Notes: generated by a model from the sequence alone, not told the origin. Shown: positions 33,009 to 42,325, counted from the first letter of the stretch. The stretch is 64,000 nucleotides of DNA from Streptomyces iranensis (GCF_017874715.1 NZ_JAGGLR010000014.1:186001-250000), one strand, 5' to 3'. Made by a program: numbers and translations.

Positions 33009-34181
33009 ATGACCACGCCGTACCGAAGACTCCTCCTGCCCACCCTGCTGACCCTCCTGGCCGTCCTGGGCTCGCTCCTGGCCGTTCAGGCACCCCCGGC
33101 CGCGGCCGCCTCCGGGACCCTGCTGCGCGACGGCACCGGCCTCTACCCCCGCGCCCTGCGCCTCCAGCACAACGGCGCCGCCAACGCCCGCATCCTCGCC
33201 TCGGTGGTCACCTTCCGCGGCTCGGACGGGCTCGGTGCCATCTACGAGAGCACCGACGACGGCGCCACCTTCCGGCAGGTGGGCGAGGTGGCCGACCCCG
33301 AGGCGTCCGGCGGACAGGGCGAATGCTGCGCCACCCTGTACGAACTGCCGCGGGCCGTCGGCGCCATGCCCGCGGGGACCCTGCTGTGGGCGGCCTCCAT
33401 CGGCCAGGACGAGCCGGATCGCCGGATGGCCATCCGGGTCTTCCGCAGCAACGACCAGGGCCGCACCTGGTCCTATCTGTCCACCGTGGCCACCGCCCCC
33501 AACGCCAAGGGGCTGTGGGAGCCGGAGTTCTCCATCGACTCCGGCGGACGGTTGGTGGCCCACTACTCGGACGAGACCGACCCCGCGCACAGCCAGAAGC
33601 TGGTCGCCGCCCGCAGCGCGGACGGGATCACCTGGACGGGCCACCACGCCACCGTCGCCAGCAATCTCGCCTCCGACCGGCCGGGTATGCCCATCGTGCG
33701 CAAACTGCCCGACGGCCAGTACTTCATGGCATACGAGATCTGCGCTGCCCAGGGGCAGTACTCATGCGTGGTCCACTACCGGACCTCGCGGGACGGCTGG
33801 GACTGGGGCGACCCCGCTCACCTCGGTTACCGTCCCGAGACCGCCGACGGGAAGTACTTCACCCACACGCCGAACCTCGCCTGGGCCCCTGAGCCCGGAA
33901 ATCCCCGGGGCAGGCTGTTCCTCGTCGGCCAGGTCCTGAACAACGCCGACGGCACCACCGCCACCGGCAGCGGTGCCACCGTCTGGACCAACAGCAATGG
34001 CGGCACCGGGGCCTGGCGTTCGATCTCCGCACCGGTGCGGGTGGATTCCAAGGTGGTCGACTGGTGCCCCAACTACAGTTCGGCGCTGCTGCCCTCGGCG
34101 GACGGCAGCCGAGTGCTGGAGATCGCCACGGACTACGTGGGCACCGTGTGCAAGCCGTTCTACGCCACCGGGGGGAGCTGA
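33009..34181 (+). CDS. Secreted sialidase-fold hydrolase (BNR repeats, GH93/exo-arabinanase-like)
   Basis: The 390-aa protein has a Sec signal peptide (TLLTLLAVLGSLLAVQAPPAAAA) and a beta-propeller with Asp-box motifs (STDDGATFRQVG, SNDQGRTWSYLS, SADGITWTGH). The layout and length fit the sialidase superfamily; motifs WEPEFSIDSGGRL and YEICAAQGQYSC with the C-terminal DWCPNYSS resemble GH93 exo-alpha-1,5-arabinanases rather than true sialidases, since no tri-arginine set is obvious. It would act outside the cell on plant polysaccharide. Start ATG with GGGAG upstream. Sugar control by a LacI-type repressor is suggested by the promoter palindrome. Confidence 0.75.
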   Translation: MTTPYRRLLLPTLLTLLAVLGSLLAVQAPPAAAASGTLLRDGTGLYPRALRLQHNGAANARILASVVTFRGSDGLGAIYESTDDGATFRQVGEVADPEASGGQGECCATLYELPRAVGAMPAGTLLWAASIGQDEPDRRMAIRVFRSNDQGRTWSYLSTVATAPNAKGLWEPEFSIDSGGRLVAHYSDETDPAHSQKLVAARSADGITWTGHHATVASNLASDRPGMPIVRKLPDGQYFMAYEICAAQGQYSCVVHYRTSRDGWDWGDPAHLGYRPETADGKYFTHTPNLAWAPEPGNPRGRLFLVGQVLNNADGTTATGSGATVWTNSNGGTGAWRSISAPVRVDSKVVDWCPNYSSALLPSADGSRVLEIATDYVGTVCKPFYATGGS

Positions 34182-34213
34182 CCCGGCGGAACGCTCGCTG
34201 AGCGGTGCGGTGT

Positions 34214-34837
34214 TCACCGGGCCGCGGATCCCCCGTCCGGCCGTTCGGGGCCGGCGCCCAGCATGGTGCGCACCACCGTGTCCACCAGGGCGTCGGCCTC
34301 GGCGCGCGTCGGTGTGCCGAGCCGTTCGTCGAGCAGCAGTGTGCTCAGCCCGTGGACGAGGGCCCAGATCCCGATCCGCAGCGGCTCACGCCGCTCCGGT
34401 TCCGCGACGGCCGCGATGTGCTCCGCCACGATGGCGATCGCGGCGTCGGAGGCGGCGATGGTGTCGGGGTGGCTGCTGCACGCCTGCCCGAACATCAGGC
34501 GGTACACCCCGGGGTGGTCCAGCGCGTAGTCGACCGCCGCGCACGCCATGGCGATGACCTCCGCGCCGGGCTCCTTCCCGGGGGCGACCGCGGCGAGGCG
34601 TTCGCCCAGCTCCGTGAAGCCCCGGGTGGCGAGGGCGGCGAGCAGCGCCTCCTTGTCGCGGTAGTGGCGGTAGGGGGCGTTCGGGGAGACCCCGGCGTGC
34701 CGGGCGACCGCCCGCAGTGACAGCTCACCCGGGCCCGCAGTGTTGAGGAGCGCCAGAGCGGAGTCCAGCAGGGCCGCTCGCAGATCCCCGTGGTGGTATC
34801 CCGAGCCAGTGGATGTTGACAGTGTCCACACCTCCAT
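34214..34837 (-). CDS. TetR family regulator
   Basis: This 207-aa protein has an N-terminal TetR helix-turn-helix (GYHHGDLRAALLDSALALL, LSLRAVARHAGVSPNAPYRHYRDKEALLAAL) and a C-terminal ligand domain of the TetR_C WHG type (WALVHGLSTLL). The first codons (ATG 34837) lie inside the palindromic operator, so translation may begin there or a few codons later. It very probably represses itself and the divergent nitrilase-fold membrane gene. The ligand is unknown. Confidence 0.85.
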   Translation of the reverse strand: MEVWTLSTSTGSGYHHGDLRAALLDSALALLNTAGPGELSLRAVARHAGVSPNAPYRHYRDKEALLAALATRGFTELGERLAAVAPGKEPGAEVIAMACAAVDYALDHPGVYRLMFGQACSSHPDTIAASDAAIAIVAEHIAAVAEPERREPLRIGIWALVHGLSTLLLDERLGTPTRAEADALVDTVVRTMLGAGPERPDGGSAAR

Positions 34838-34852
34838 CCTTCAATGTGGACA
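34816..34852 (+). promoter_or_regulatory. Divergent promoter with TetR operator
   Basis: Plus-strand TTGACA (34816-34821), 18 bases and TTCAAT (34840-34845) form a promoter for the nitrilase-fold gene. The inverted repeat TGTCCACA-N14-TGTGGACA (34823-34852) spans spacer and -10 and is the evident TetR site. Confidence 0.65.
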
Positions 34853-34910
34853 TCGTACACATCGATGCGGGCCGGTCCATGCGGACGCGGCCCGCGCACA
34901 GGAGTGCCCG

Positions 34911-36461
34911 ATGACCGAACGACTCGCCCCACCCGCTCAACGCCCCTGGCTGTGCCTGTGGGGCGGCGCCGCGGCGTCCTTGCTGTCCGTCGGCGGCCGG
35001 TTCGACGTGCCCCTGGCCGCATGGGTGGCGCCGCTGCTCCTCCTCCGCTTCCTGCGCCACACCCGCCCACTCGTGGCCCTGCCCGCGGTGTTCGCCGTCA
35101 CGGTGGCGTCGGCCGCGGTGTGGATGGCCGAACTCGCCGTACCCATCACCTGGCTCGTCTTCCTGGGCGTTGTGGCCCTCGGAGTGGCCTACGGTCTGCC
35201 GTATGTGGTCGACCGGCTGCTCGGCCCGCGCGCCGGCACCCTCGGCCGGGTGCTGCTGTTCCCCGCCGCGGCCATGTCCGTGGAATTCCTCCTCGGCACG
35301 TACGGCCCGTTCGGCACCGTCTACGGCATGCGGGCCGCGTCCCAGCACACGAGCACCGCGCTGCTGCAGATCACCGCGCTGACCGGGCCGTACGCCATCG
35401 CCTTCGTCATCGGGGCGGGAGCGACGGTCGGCAATCTGGTCTGGGAGCGCGGGCCGCACCGGCCCGCGCCGCGCTGGGCCGCCGCCTACGCCACGGCCGT
35501 CGCGCTGATCGTCGTCGGCGGGCAGCTCCGCACGATGTCCACGGACACGGGCGGCGACACCGTCAAAGTGGCCGGCGTCAACCCGAGCCACGCGGCCATC
35601 GACGCCGAGACGGCGGTGCACGGCGCCTCCCGGCTCGCCGTCACCGACCCGCGCCGCGTCGACCGGGCCGATGTGCGCCGGGCCATGCGACCGCTGCTCG
35701 ACGACCTCTTCCGCCAGACCGACCGGGCGGCCGCGGCCGGTGCGCGGATCGTCGTCTGGTCGGAGAACGCCGCGCGGGTGGCCGACGAGGACCACCGCGC
35801 GTTCCTGCGGCAGGCATCGGCGGCGGCGGACGCGCACAACGTCTATCTCCTGGTGGCCGACCTGACCTATCTGCCGGACGCGCCCCACGGCAGGGACGAG
35901 ACGCATCTCTTCGGCCCCGACGGCAGCAAGCTGTGGGACTACGAGAAGGCCCGGCCCATCCCCGGGCTCGAGATTTACACACCCGGCGACGGCCACGTGC
36001 CCGTCGTCGACAGCCCGTACGGCCGGCTGGCGAACGTCATCTGCTTCGACGCCGACTTCCCGGCGGGCAATCACATCGACGCCGACATCGTCCTCGTCCC
36101 CGGCGGCGACTGGCCCGAGATGGGGCGCACCCACACCGCCATGGCCGGGCTGCGCGCGATCGAGAACGGCTACGCGCTGGTCCGGCAGGACTTCAACGGC
36201 CAGTCCAGCGCCTACGACGCCACCGGACGGCTGCTGTCCACGCAGGACACCACCACCGACACGGGCGTCTGGTACGCCGACGTCCCCGTCCACGGCTCGC
36301 GCACCCCGTACTCCCGCACGGGCGACATCCTCTCCTGGGCCGTGCTCGCCGGCACCGTGGCCGCGGCGGTGGTTCTCGCCAGGCGCACCCGGCGCCACCC
36401 CGCTCCGCCATCCGGGTCCGCCTCCTCCGCGCGGGCGTCCGCCGTTGGCCCGGGCAGGTGA
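34911..36461 (+). CDS. Membrane protein with carbon-nitrogen hydrolase domain (apolipoprotein N-acyltransferase-like)
   Basis: The 516-aa protein has about six transmembrane helices (residues 15-205), then an extracytoplasmic nitrilase domain (about 225-475), and a final helix near 485. The triad residues are visible: Glu in VVWSENAAR, Lys in DYEKARPIPGLE and Cys in NVICFDADFP. This is the layout of Lnt, which N-acylates lipoproteins, but the sequence is distant and Streptomyces usually carry other lnt copies, so a paralogous acyltransferase is likely. It has AGGAG 6 bases before the ATG and is under the divergent TetR operator. Confidence 0.8.
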   Translation: MTERLAPPAQRPWLCLWGGAAASLLSVGGRFDVPLAAWVAPLLLLRFLRHTRPLVALPAVFAVTVASAAVWMAELAVPITWLVFLGVVALGVAYGLPYVVDRLLGPRAGTLGRVLLFPAAAMSVEFLLGTYGPFGTVYGMRAASQHTSTALLQITALTGPYAIAFVIGAGATVGNLVWERGPHRPAPRWAAAYATAVALIVVGGQLRTMSTDTGGDTVKVAGVNPSHAAIDAETAVHGASRLAVTDPRRVDRADVRRAMRPLLDDLFRQTDRAAAAGARIVVWSENAARVADEDHRAFLRQASAAADAHNVYLLVADLTYLPDAPHGRDETHLFGPDGSKLWDYEKARPIPGLEIYTPGDGHVPVVDSPYGRLANVICFDADFPAGNHIDADIVLVPGGDWPEMGRTHTAMAGLRAIENGYALVRQDFNGQSSAYDATGRLLSTQDTTTDTGVWYADVPVHGSRTPYSRTGDILSWAVLAGTVAAAVVLARRTRRHPAPPSGSASSARASAVGPGR

Positions 36462-36755
36462 CGGACACCGGACGGGCCATGACCCGAACGCCGTACGGCG
36501 GTGGCCGGGGGAGCGGACCCGGGACACCTACCGCGACGTGACCGCCGCACCCCGTACGGCCGTCGCACCACACCCCAAGCCACGCCGCTGACCTGCACCG
36601 ACGGTCGCGGCGGTGGCGGGGTGGCGGGGCATCGCACGGACGGAGGGCGAGCGGCCGGAGCCGCTTTCCGAGGCGCCGGACGCCCGCCATCCGGCCGACG
36701 GCACGGGCCGTGTGGGTGCTCGACCTGCCCCGCCCCGGATGACAGCGTGGCCGAC

Positions 36756-38801
36756 ATGGAGCACAGCCCAGGACCGCAAAACGTGCGCGCGAGGCTGCTG
36801 CTGGCCAGCGCCACCATGCTCTTCGTCGAGCTGGCGCTGATCCGGTGGACCGGCGCCAATATCGTCCATCTGAGCTATTTCTCGAACTTCATCCTCTTGG
36901 GCTCGTTCCTCGGGATCGGCCTGGGATTCCTGCTGCCCGCCGGCCGTGGTCAGTGGCTGACCCGCTGGGCGCCCGTCCCGCTCGCCGTTCTCGTCGTCCT
37001 GGTGCGCGAGTTCCCCGTGCAGGTGCGGCAGACCAGCGGCGAGGTCATCTACTTCACCGCCGTGAAGACCACCGGTCTGCCCCAGTGGGTGACCCTGCCG
37101 GTGCTCTTCGGGCTGACCGCGCTGATCATGATGGCCATCGGGAAGATGACGGCCGATCAGTTCCGCCGGCTGCCCTCGCTGGAGGCGTACCGCTTCGACC
37201 TGATGGGCTCGCTCACCGGCTCGGTGTCCTTCGCGCTGCTGTCCTGGCTGCGCGCACCGTCGGTGGTGTGGGGGGTGATCGCCGCGGTGGCGCTGCTGAC
37301 CCTCGGCGGCCGCCGCAACACCATCAGATATTCGGTGCCGCTCGCGCTGATGGTGGCCATCCTGGCGCTGGAGACGGCGGCCAGCGGCATCTCCTGGTCC
37401 CCGTACTACAAGATCGAGGTCACCAGGCCGACCTCCGGCAGCCGGGACTACAAGATCTCCGCCAATGGCGTACCGCACCAGTCCATCGCCCCGCTGAGGG
37501 TGCTCAGACGCCCCGACTCCCCGTACGAGCAGCCCTACCGCGAGACCCCACGCAACTCCCACCGCCGGGTGCTCGTCATCGGGGCGGGCAACGGCAACGA
37601 CGTGGCGATGGCGCTCGCCCACGGCGCCCAGCGGGTGGACGCGGTGGAGATCGACCCCCGGCTGCAGGAGATCGGCGCGTCACTGCACCCGGCCCGGCCC
37701 TACGCCAACCCCCGGGTGCATGTGCACATCAACGACGGCCGGGCCTTCCTCGAGCGCACCAAGACCCGCTACGACCTGGTCGTCCTCGCCCTGCCGGACT
37801 CCCTCACCCTGGTGTCGGGCGCCAGCAACCTGCGCCTGGAGAGCTATCTGTTCACCCGGCAGGCGTTCGAGGCGGCACACCGCCACCTCGCCCCCGGCGG
37901 CGCGTTCGCCATGTACAACTACTACCGGCAGAACTGGCTGATCGACCGGTTCGGCTCCTCGCTCACCTCCGTCTTCGGGCACGCCCCCTGCATCACCCAC
38001 TACGGAGGCAAGAAGGCGGCCATCCTGGTGGCCGGTGTCACCTCCGGCGATCAGTCCTGCACCGCCTCCGCGTGGCGCCCCTCCGGTCCGGTGCCCTCGG
38101 CCGCCGGGGACGACCACCCCTTCCCGTATCTGCTGCACCGCACCATCCCCACCCTCTACATCGGGGTCCTGGGCGCGATCCTGCTGGTGACGCTGGTGTC
38201 GGTGCGGCTGACCGGGGTCCGGCTGAGGCGCACCGCCCGCTACGTGGACATGTTCCTGCTCGGCGCGGCGTTCATGCTGCTGGAGACCAAGAACGTGATC
38301 GGGTTCGCCCTCTACTTCGGCACCACCTGGCTGGTCAACGCGATGGTCTTCGCGGGGGTGCTGCTCGCCGTGCTGTGCGCGGTGGAGGTCCGGCGCAGGC
38401 TGCGCCGGGTCAATCAGCTGGTGCTGCAACTGATGCTGTTCGCCAGCCTCGCCATCGCCTGGCTGGTCCCGTCCCATGTGGTGCTGGGGCTGCCCTTCGC
38501 CCCCCGGCTGGCCGCCGCGATCGCGCTGGCCTTCGCCCCCATCTTCTGCGCCAACCTCATCTTCTCCGACCGGCTGGCGGCGGCCGCCGACCCCACGTCG
38601 GCGTTCGGCGCCAACCTGCTGGGCTCCCTGTTCGGCGGCACCCTCGAGTACCTGGCCCTGCTCACGGGCTATCAGGCGCTGCTGCTGGTGGTGGCGGTGC
38701 TGTACGCGGGGGCCTGTGTGGCCATGCGCTTCACCCGCCGTGGCCCCGGCGACGTTGCCACCCAGGAACCCCTCACCGTGCAGACGGCGCCACGCCCCTG
38801 A
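36756..38801 (+). CDS. Membrane-embedded spermidine-synthase-like protein
   Basis: The 681-aa protein has about six helices at the N-terminus (residues 12-205), a soluble spermidine synthase/methyltransferase-like domain (about 265-440) with HRRVLVIGAGNGNDVAMALAHG and the acidic VDAVEIDPRLQEIG, and about six or seven helices at the C-terminus. In the soluble part the usual polyamine-synthase DxxD/E motif region reads ALPDSLTLVSGASNLRLE. Such multi-pass fusions are widespread in bacteria but poorly understood. An in-frame GTG at 36747 is an alternative start. The 294-base gap upstream holds nothing obvious. Confidence 0.78.
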   Translation: MEHSPGPQNVRARLLLASATMLFVELALIRWTGANIVHLSYFSNFILLGSFLGIGLGFLLPAGRGQWLTRWAPVPLAVLVVLVREFPVQVRQTSGEVIYFTAVKTTGLPQWVTLPVLFGLTALIMMAIGKMTADQFRRLPSLEAYRFDLMGSLTGSVSFALLSWLRAPSVVWGVIAAVALLTLGGRRNTIRYSVPLALMVAILALETAASGISWSPYYKIEVTRPTSGSRDYKISANGVPHQSIAPLRVLRRPDSPYEQPYRETPRNSHRRVLVIGAGNGNDVAMALAHGAQRVDAVEIDPRLQEIGASLHPARPYANPRVHVHINDGRAFLERTKTRYDLVVLALPDSLTLVSGASNLRLESYLFTRQAFEAAHRHLAPGGAFAMYNYYRQNWLIDRFGSSLTSVFGHAPCITHYGGKKAAILVAGVTSGDQSCTASAWRPSGPVPSAAGDDHPFPYLLHRTIPTLYIGVLGAILLVTLVSVRLTGVRLRRTARYVDMFLLGAAFMLLETKNVIGFALYFGTTWLVNAMVFAGVLLAVLCAVEVRRRLRRVNQLVLQLMLFASLAIAWLVPSHVVLGLPFAPRLAAAIALAFAPIFCANLIFSDRLAAAADPTSAFGANLLGSLFGGTLEYLALLTGYQALLLVVAVLYAGACVAMRFTRRGPGDVATQEPLTVQTAPRP

Positions 38802-38839
38802 GCGCTCCTTCCCCGGCCGCCCCCGGCCGCCCCCAGCCG

Positions 38840-38864
38840 CCCCCGGCCGTCTTCCGGCCGGGGG
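38840..38864. terminator. Bidirectional hairpin terminator
   Basis: CCCCCGGCCG (38840-38849) pairs with CGGCCGGGGG (38855-38864) around 5 bases. It lies between converging genes, embedded in a run of CCCCGGCCGC-like direct repeats (38814-38849). Confidence 0.7.
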
Positions 38865-38915
38865 CGGCCGCGTGCGTGGTGCGGGCCGCCGAATTCCCGG
38901 CGCGGGCCACCGCGG

Positions 38916-39995
38916 TCACTCGAACATGACGTAGTCCGGGCGTGGCCGCAGGGCCAGCACCTCCTCCGGGGTCATCAGCCGGCTCCCCTCGGTGTCCTCC
39001 TCGTAGAAGAGCTTGAAGCCGGTGCGCACGCCCTCGGGCTGGTTCCTGACCAGCTGCCGCCAGGTGTCCCGCTTCATCCCCGGCGAACCTATGCCGTCCG
39101 CGCTCTTGATGAACACCACCCCGGGCTGCGGGCGCAAGCCGGACTGGTCGCGGACGACGGACACGGCCACCTGGTGGAAGACGAGCGGCTTCTGCGGCAG
39201 ATCGTGTTCATCGACGATCCCGGAGAGAAAGCGGGCCACATCGGTGAGCTCCTTGCCGCTGGTGTGGCCGTAGGTGTCCCCCGGCACCTCGCCCGGACCC
39301 ATCTCCCACTCCGGGTCCAGGGCTATGCCGACATCGGGGTGGACCAGCCATTCGCGCAGCGCCTTGACCTCGCCGAGGACCGAGGCCCGGCCCGGCTGGA
39401 TGTTCAGCAGCAGCAGGGCACGGTGGCGCTTGGCCGCGTCGTGGAAGCGGCGGATCGTGTCGGAGGAGGTGCGGGAGCGGTAGGTGCCGCCGGGGCCCGC
39501 GGCGCTGTTGGCGACGGTCGCGAGGAGTTCGAGCACCGGCTGCGGTTCACGGTCCGCGGCGTAGGCACGGGCGGTCTTCTCGATCTGCCGCACCTGGTCG
39601 TCGAGGTCCCCGACACCGAGCCGGCCGAGCGCGGCGGCCCCGGGCAGTCCGCAGTAGCCCACCAGCCGGTAGCGGGACAGCTCCCGGCCGCCTCGCGGCA
39701 GCTCGGGCCGCGGTTTCGGAGTGGGGGAGGGGGAGCGCCCGGACGGGGTGGCGGACGGGGAGCGCCGCGCCTTCGTGGACCCCTGTGGACCCGCTCCGGA
39801 GGCGGAGCCCGCCGACTCCTCGCCGCAGCCGGCGAGCAGGCCGAGTCCGGCCGCCGCGGCCACCGAGAGCATGCCGCGCCGGCTCGGTGGCGGGGTCCCC
39901 GGCCCTCCGCCGCCGTCGCCGTCGCCGTGCCGTAGGGCGTCCTGCCCGGCCGATGCCCCGTCGGTCGTCGGCTTTCCGGATGTGCTGTGAGCCAC
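38916..39995 (-). CDS. Tat-exported lipoprotein of unknown function
   Basis: GTG 39995 with GGAGG just upstream gives 359 aa. The N-terminal 35 residues are polar, then come a twin Arg and lipobox (PSRRGMLSVAAAAGLGLLAGC), so the protein is a lipid-anchored Tat substrate. A Ser/Thr/Pro linker (residues 65-100) leads to a globular domain (about 110-355) with motifs YCGLPGAAALGRLG, LLLLNIQPGRASVL, VGIALDPEWEMGP and FKLFYEED. The acidic DPEWE and TIM-barrel-like strand pattern hint at a glycoside-hydrolase-like fold, but no catalytic pair can be assigned. I do not recognise the family. Confidence 0.75.
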   Translation of the reverse strand: MAHSTSGKPTTDGASAGQDALRHGDGDGGGGPGTPPPSRRGMLSVAAAAGLGLLAGCGEESAGSASGAGPQGSTKARRSPSATPSGRSPSPTPKPRPELPRGGRELSRYRLVGYCGLPGAAALGRLGVGDLDDQVRQIEKTARAYAADREPQPVLELLATVANSAAGPGGTYRSRTSSDTIRRFHDAAKRHRALLLLNIQPGRASVLGEVKALREWLVHPDVGIALDPEWEMGPGEVPGDTYGHTSGKELTDVARFLSGIVDEHDLPQKPLVFHQVAVSVVRDQSGLRPQPGVVFIKSADGIGSPGMKRDTWRQLVRNQPEGVRTGFKLFYEEDTEGSRLMTPEEVLALRPRPDYVMFE

Positions 39996-40255
39996 GTTCC
40001 CTCCGTCCGCGGCGCCGGGTCGGTGGACCGGGCACCGGTCTGTCGTGCGGGCCGATGGGTTGTCCGTGCCAGGCAGCCTGTCCGGTATGACGAAGGCGAA
40101 ACGGAATAGTGTCCACCGGGCGGAGGGCATGCGTCGCTTTCAGCCGGGCATGCGAACAGTGGTCGGGTACGGAGCATCCGAACGAGGTCGGCGAGGTCGC
40201 CGACCGGTTCCAACGCGTGTCGGAATACGCCCCCTTGGCGCTCCTCGGGGTCGGG

Positions 40256-41233
40256 TCAGCCGGCCGGTTCGGGCGGGCTCAGACGGCGGATCGGCGTGCC
40301 CTGAAGATAGGCGCTGATGTCCTCCACCACATCGCCGTAGAACCGCTCGTAGTTGCCCCGGGTGACATAGCCGAGATGCGGGGTGGCCAGCAGATTGGGC
40401 AGCGTACGGAACGGATCGCCCGGCGGCAGCGGCTCCCGCTCGAACACATCGACGCCCGCGCCCGCGATCCAGCCGTCCCGCAGCGCCTGCGCGAGCGCGG
40501 TCTGGTCCACGATGGCGGCGCGGGAGGTGTTCACCAGGAGTGCCGTGGGACGCATCCGCCTCAGCTCGGGCGCGCCCAGCAGCCCCCGGGTGCGGTCGCC
40601 GAGCACCAGATGCACCGAGACGATGTCGCTGGTCTCCAGCAGCTCCTCCTTCGAGTCCGCCAACCGGACCCCCTCCGCCTCCGCGCGCTCGGCCGTCAGG
40701 TTCTCGCTCCAGGCGGCCACCTCCATGCCGAAGGCCCGGCCGACCCGCGCCACCTGGGTGCCGATCCTGCCGAGACCCAGCAACCCCAGACGGCGGCCGT
40801 GCAGATCGGTGCCGACGGTGCTCTGCCACGCTCCGCCGTCCCGCAGCGCCGTGCTCTCCGGCACCAGATGGCGGGCGAGCCCCAGGATCAGCGCCCAGGT
40901 GAGCTCGGCGGTCGGTTGCGCGGCGCTGCCCGTGCCGCACACGGTGACGCCGTGGCGGGCGGCGGCCTCCAGGTCCACCGACGCATTGCGCATCCCCGTG
41001 GTGACCAGCAGCTTCAGCCGTGGCAGCCGGGGATAAAGCGACGCGGGGAAGGGGGTGCGCTCCCGCATGATGACCACGATCTCGCAGTCCCCGATCGCCT
41101 CGGCCACCGCGTCCTCACCGGCGATGTGCTCATGGACCGGCACCACGTCCACCGCGTCGAGCACCCCCGACCAGTCGGCCGCCGACAGCGCCACATCCTG
41201 ATAGTCGTCGAGCACGGCGCAGCGCAACTTCAT
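40256..41233 (-). CDS. D-2-hydroxyacid dehydrogenase family protein
   Basis: The 325-aa enzyme has the NAD-binding motif LGLLGLGRIGTQVARVGRAFGMEV (about 145-168) and the catalytic set: Arg in NTSRAAIVDQ, Glu in GVDVFEREPLP and His in ATPHLGYVT. The reaction is oxidoreduction of a D-2-hydroxy acid with NAD(P). After the second strand the sequence AAWSENLTAERAE gives no clear NAD or NADP preference. GAGGT lies 6 bases before the ATG. Upstream ATG extensions lack support. The substrate (glycerate, phosphoglycerate, lactate or other) is open. Confidence 0.87.
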   Translation of the reverse strand: MKLRCAVLDDYQDVALSAADWSGVLDAVDVVPVHEHIAGEDAVAEAIGDCEIVVIMRERTPFPASLYPRLPRLKLLVTTGMRNASVDLEAAARHGVTVCGTGSAAQPTAELTWALILGLARHLVPESTALRDGGAWQSTVGTDLHGRRLGLLGLGRIGTQVARVGRAFGMEVAAWSENLTAERAEAEGVRLADSKEELLETSDIVSVHLVLGDRTRGLLGAPELRRMRPTALLVNTSRAAIVDQTALAQALRDGWIAGAGVDVFEREPLPPGDPFRTLPNLLATPHLGYVTRGNYERFYGDVVEDISAYLQGTPIRRLSPPEPAG

Positions 41234-41539
41234 GGGACTACCTCGACTACCTCGGTTTCCTCGGACAGGTACGGTGTTTCTACCACCCATGTGATGGCAC
41301 CCCGGAAACGGGGGCCTGACACGTCGTCACCGTGTTTGCGGCGCCACCCTTCCGGATGACATCCGGCGCGCGGGCGTGGTGTCACAGACGTGTTTTTTCA
41401 CCGAAAGTTGGCCTCTCATGGGGTGCTGAGACATGTGTGGTTGTTTTGCGTAGTGGCACACAGGGCACCGCACACCACTGACAGCAGGCATAATCGCTGC
41501 TGCGATGGGCGCAGACGCCCAGAAAGGGGACGAAGTGAA
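41234..41539. promoter_or_regulatory. 306-base divergent intergenic region
   Basis: The region separates the dehydrogenase from the histone-like gene and is locally less GC-rich. It contains a T6 run (near 41390), a CATAAT box (41489-41494) that could be the -10 of the histone-like gene, and a TGGGCG-CAGA-CGCCCA hairpin (41506-41521) just before that gene's ribosome site. No gene is visible. Confidence 0.4.
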
Positions 41540-42316
41540 GTGAACGCGTTGAGCGCGGACAGCAGTGTTGGTTCGACCATCGAGGTGCTGGAGGCCGAAC
41601 TCCCTCAGCTGCAGAAGCAACAGGAGGCACTCAAGGGTGATTTGGAGGCCGTCACCAAGCGGCTGGAGGCGGTCAGCACCGCCCTGAGCAGTCTTCAGTC
41701 CCTCTCCACCTCCGCGGTGCCCGAGCAGGGCGGCAACGGAGCCCCGGTGGCGGTGGCGGAGCCCGTGGCCCAGCCGGCCGCGGAACCGGCCACCGAGGCC
41801 GCCGCGCCCGAGTCCGCCGAGGACACGGCCACCACCGGCCGTACCTCCGCCGCCACCCGCAAGGCGGCCATCGGCCGTCAGCGCAGTGGCGGCAAGGCGG
41901 GCAAGGCGCCGGCCACCGGACGGGGCACCAAGGCGGCGGCCAAGAAGACCGCCGCCAAGAAGACCGCGGCGAAGGCCGCGGCGAAGGCTCCCAAGTCCGC
42001 GAAGGCCACGGTGAAGGCCACCAAGGCCACGGCCAAGACCGCCAAGAGCACCAAGGCCGCGGAGAAGCCGGCGGAGAAGGCTACCAAGGAGACGGCCACC
42101 ACCTCCGAGCGCTCCACCGGGCTCGCCGACAGCGTGCTGACCGCGCTGCGCAAGGCCGGCCGCCCCATGCGGGCCTCCGAGGTCAACGAGGCCCTGGGCC
42201 GCGACGAGTCCCGCACCAATGTGAACTCGGTGCGCAACACCCTCGAGCGGCTGCGCTCCTCGGACCGGGCCCAGCGCTCCGGCCGTGGCCTGTACGAGGC
42301 CACGGCCACCAGCTGA
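41540..42316 (+). CDS. Histone-H1-like lysine/alanine-rich DNA-binding protein
   Basis: The 258-aa protein starts at GTG behind AAGGGGA. Residues about 10-45 form a coiled coil (EVLEAELPQLQKQQEALKGD, EAVTKRLEAV). Residues 100-195 are Lys/Ala repeats (AAAKKTAAKKTAAKAAAK, KATVKATKATAKTAKSTK) like eukaryotic H1 tails and the Streptomyces HupS tail. Residues 200-258 form a winged-helix-like domain (LADSVLTALRKAGRPMRASEVNEALG, SVRNTLERLRSS). The combination suggests an oligomeric nucleoid-associated protein or regulator. It is not an HU fold. It ends 9 bases before the stop of the converging response-regulator gene. Confidence 0.75.
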   Translation: MNALSADSSVGSTIEVLEAELPQLQKQQEALKGDLEAVTKRLEAVSTALSSLQSLSTSAVPEQGGNGAPVAVAEPVAQPAAEPATEAAAPESAEDTATTGRTSAATRKAAIGRQRSGGKAGKAPATGRGTKAAAKKTAAKKTAAKAAAKAPKSAKATVKATKATAKTAKSTKAAEKPAEKATKETATTSERSTGLADSVLTALRKAGRPMRASEVNEALGRDESRTNVNSVRNTLERLRSSDRAQRSGRGLYEATATS

Positions 42317-42325
42317 GGGGTGCCG

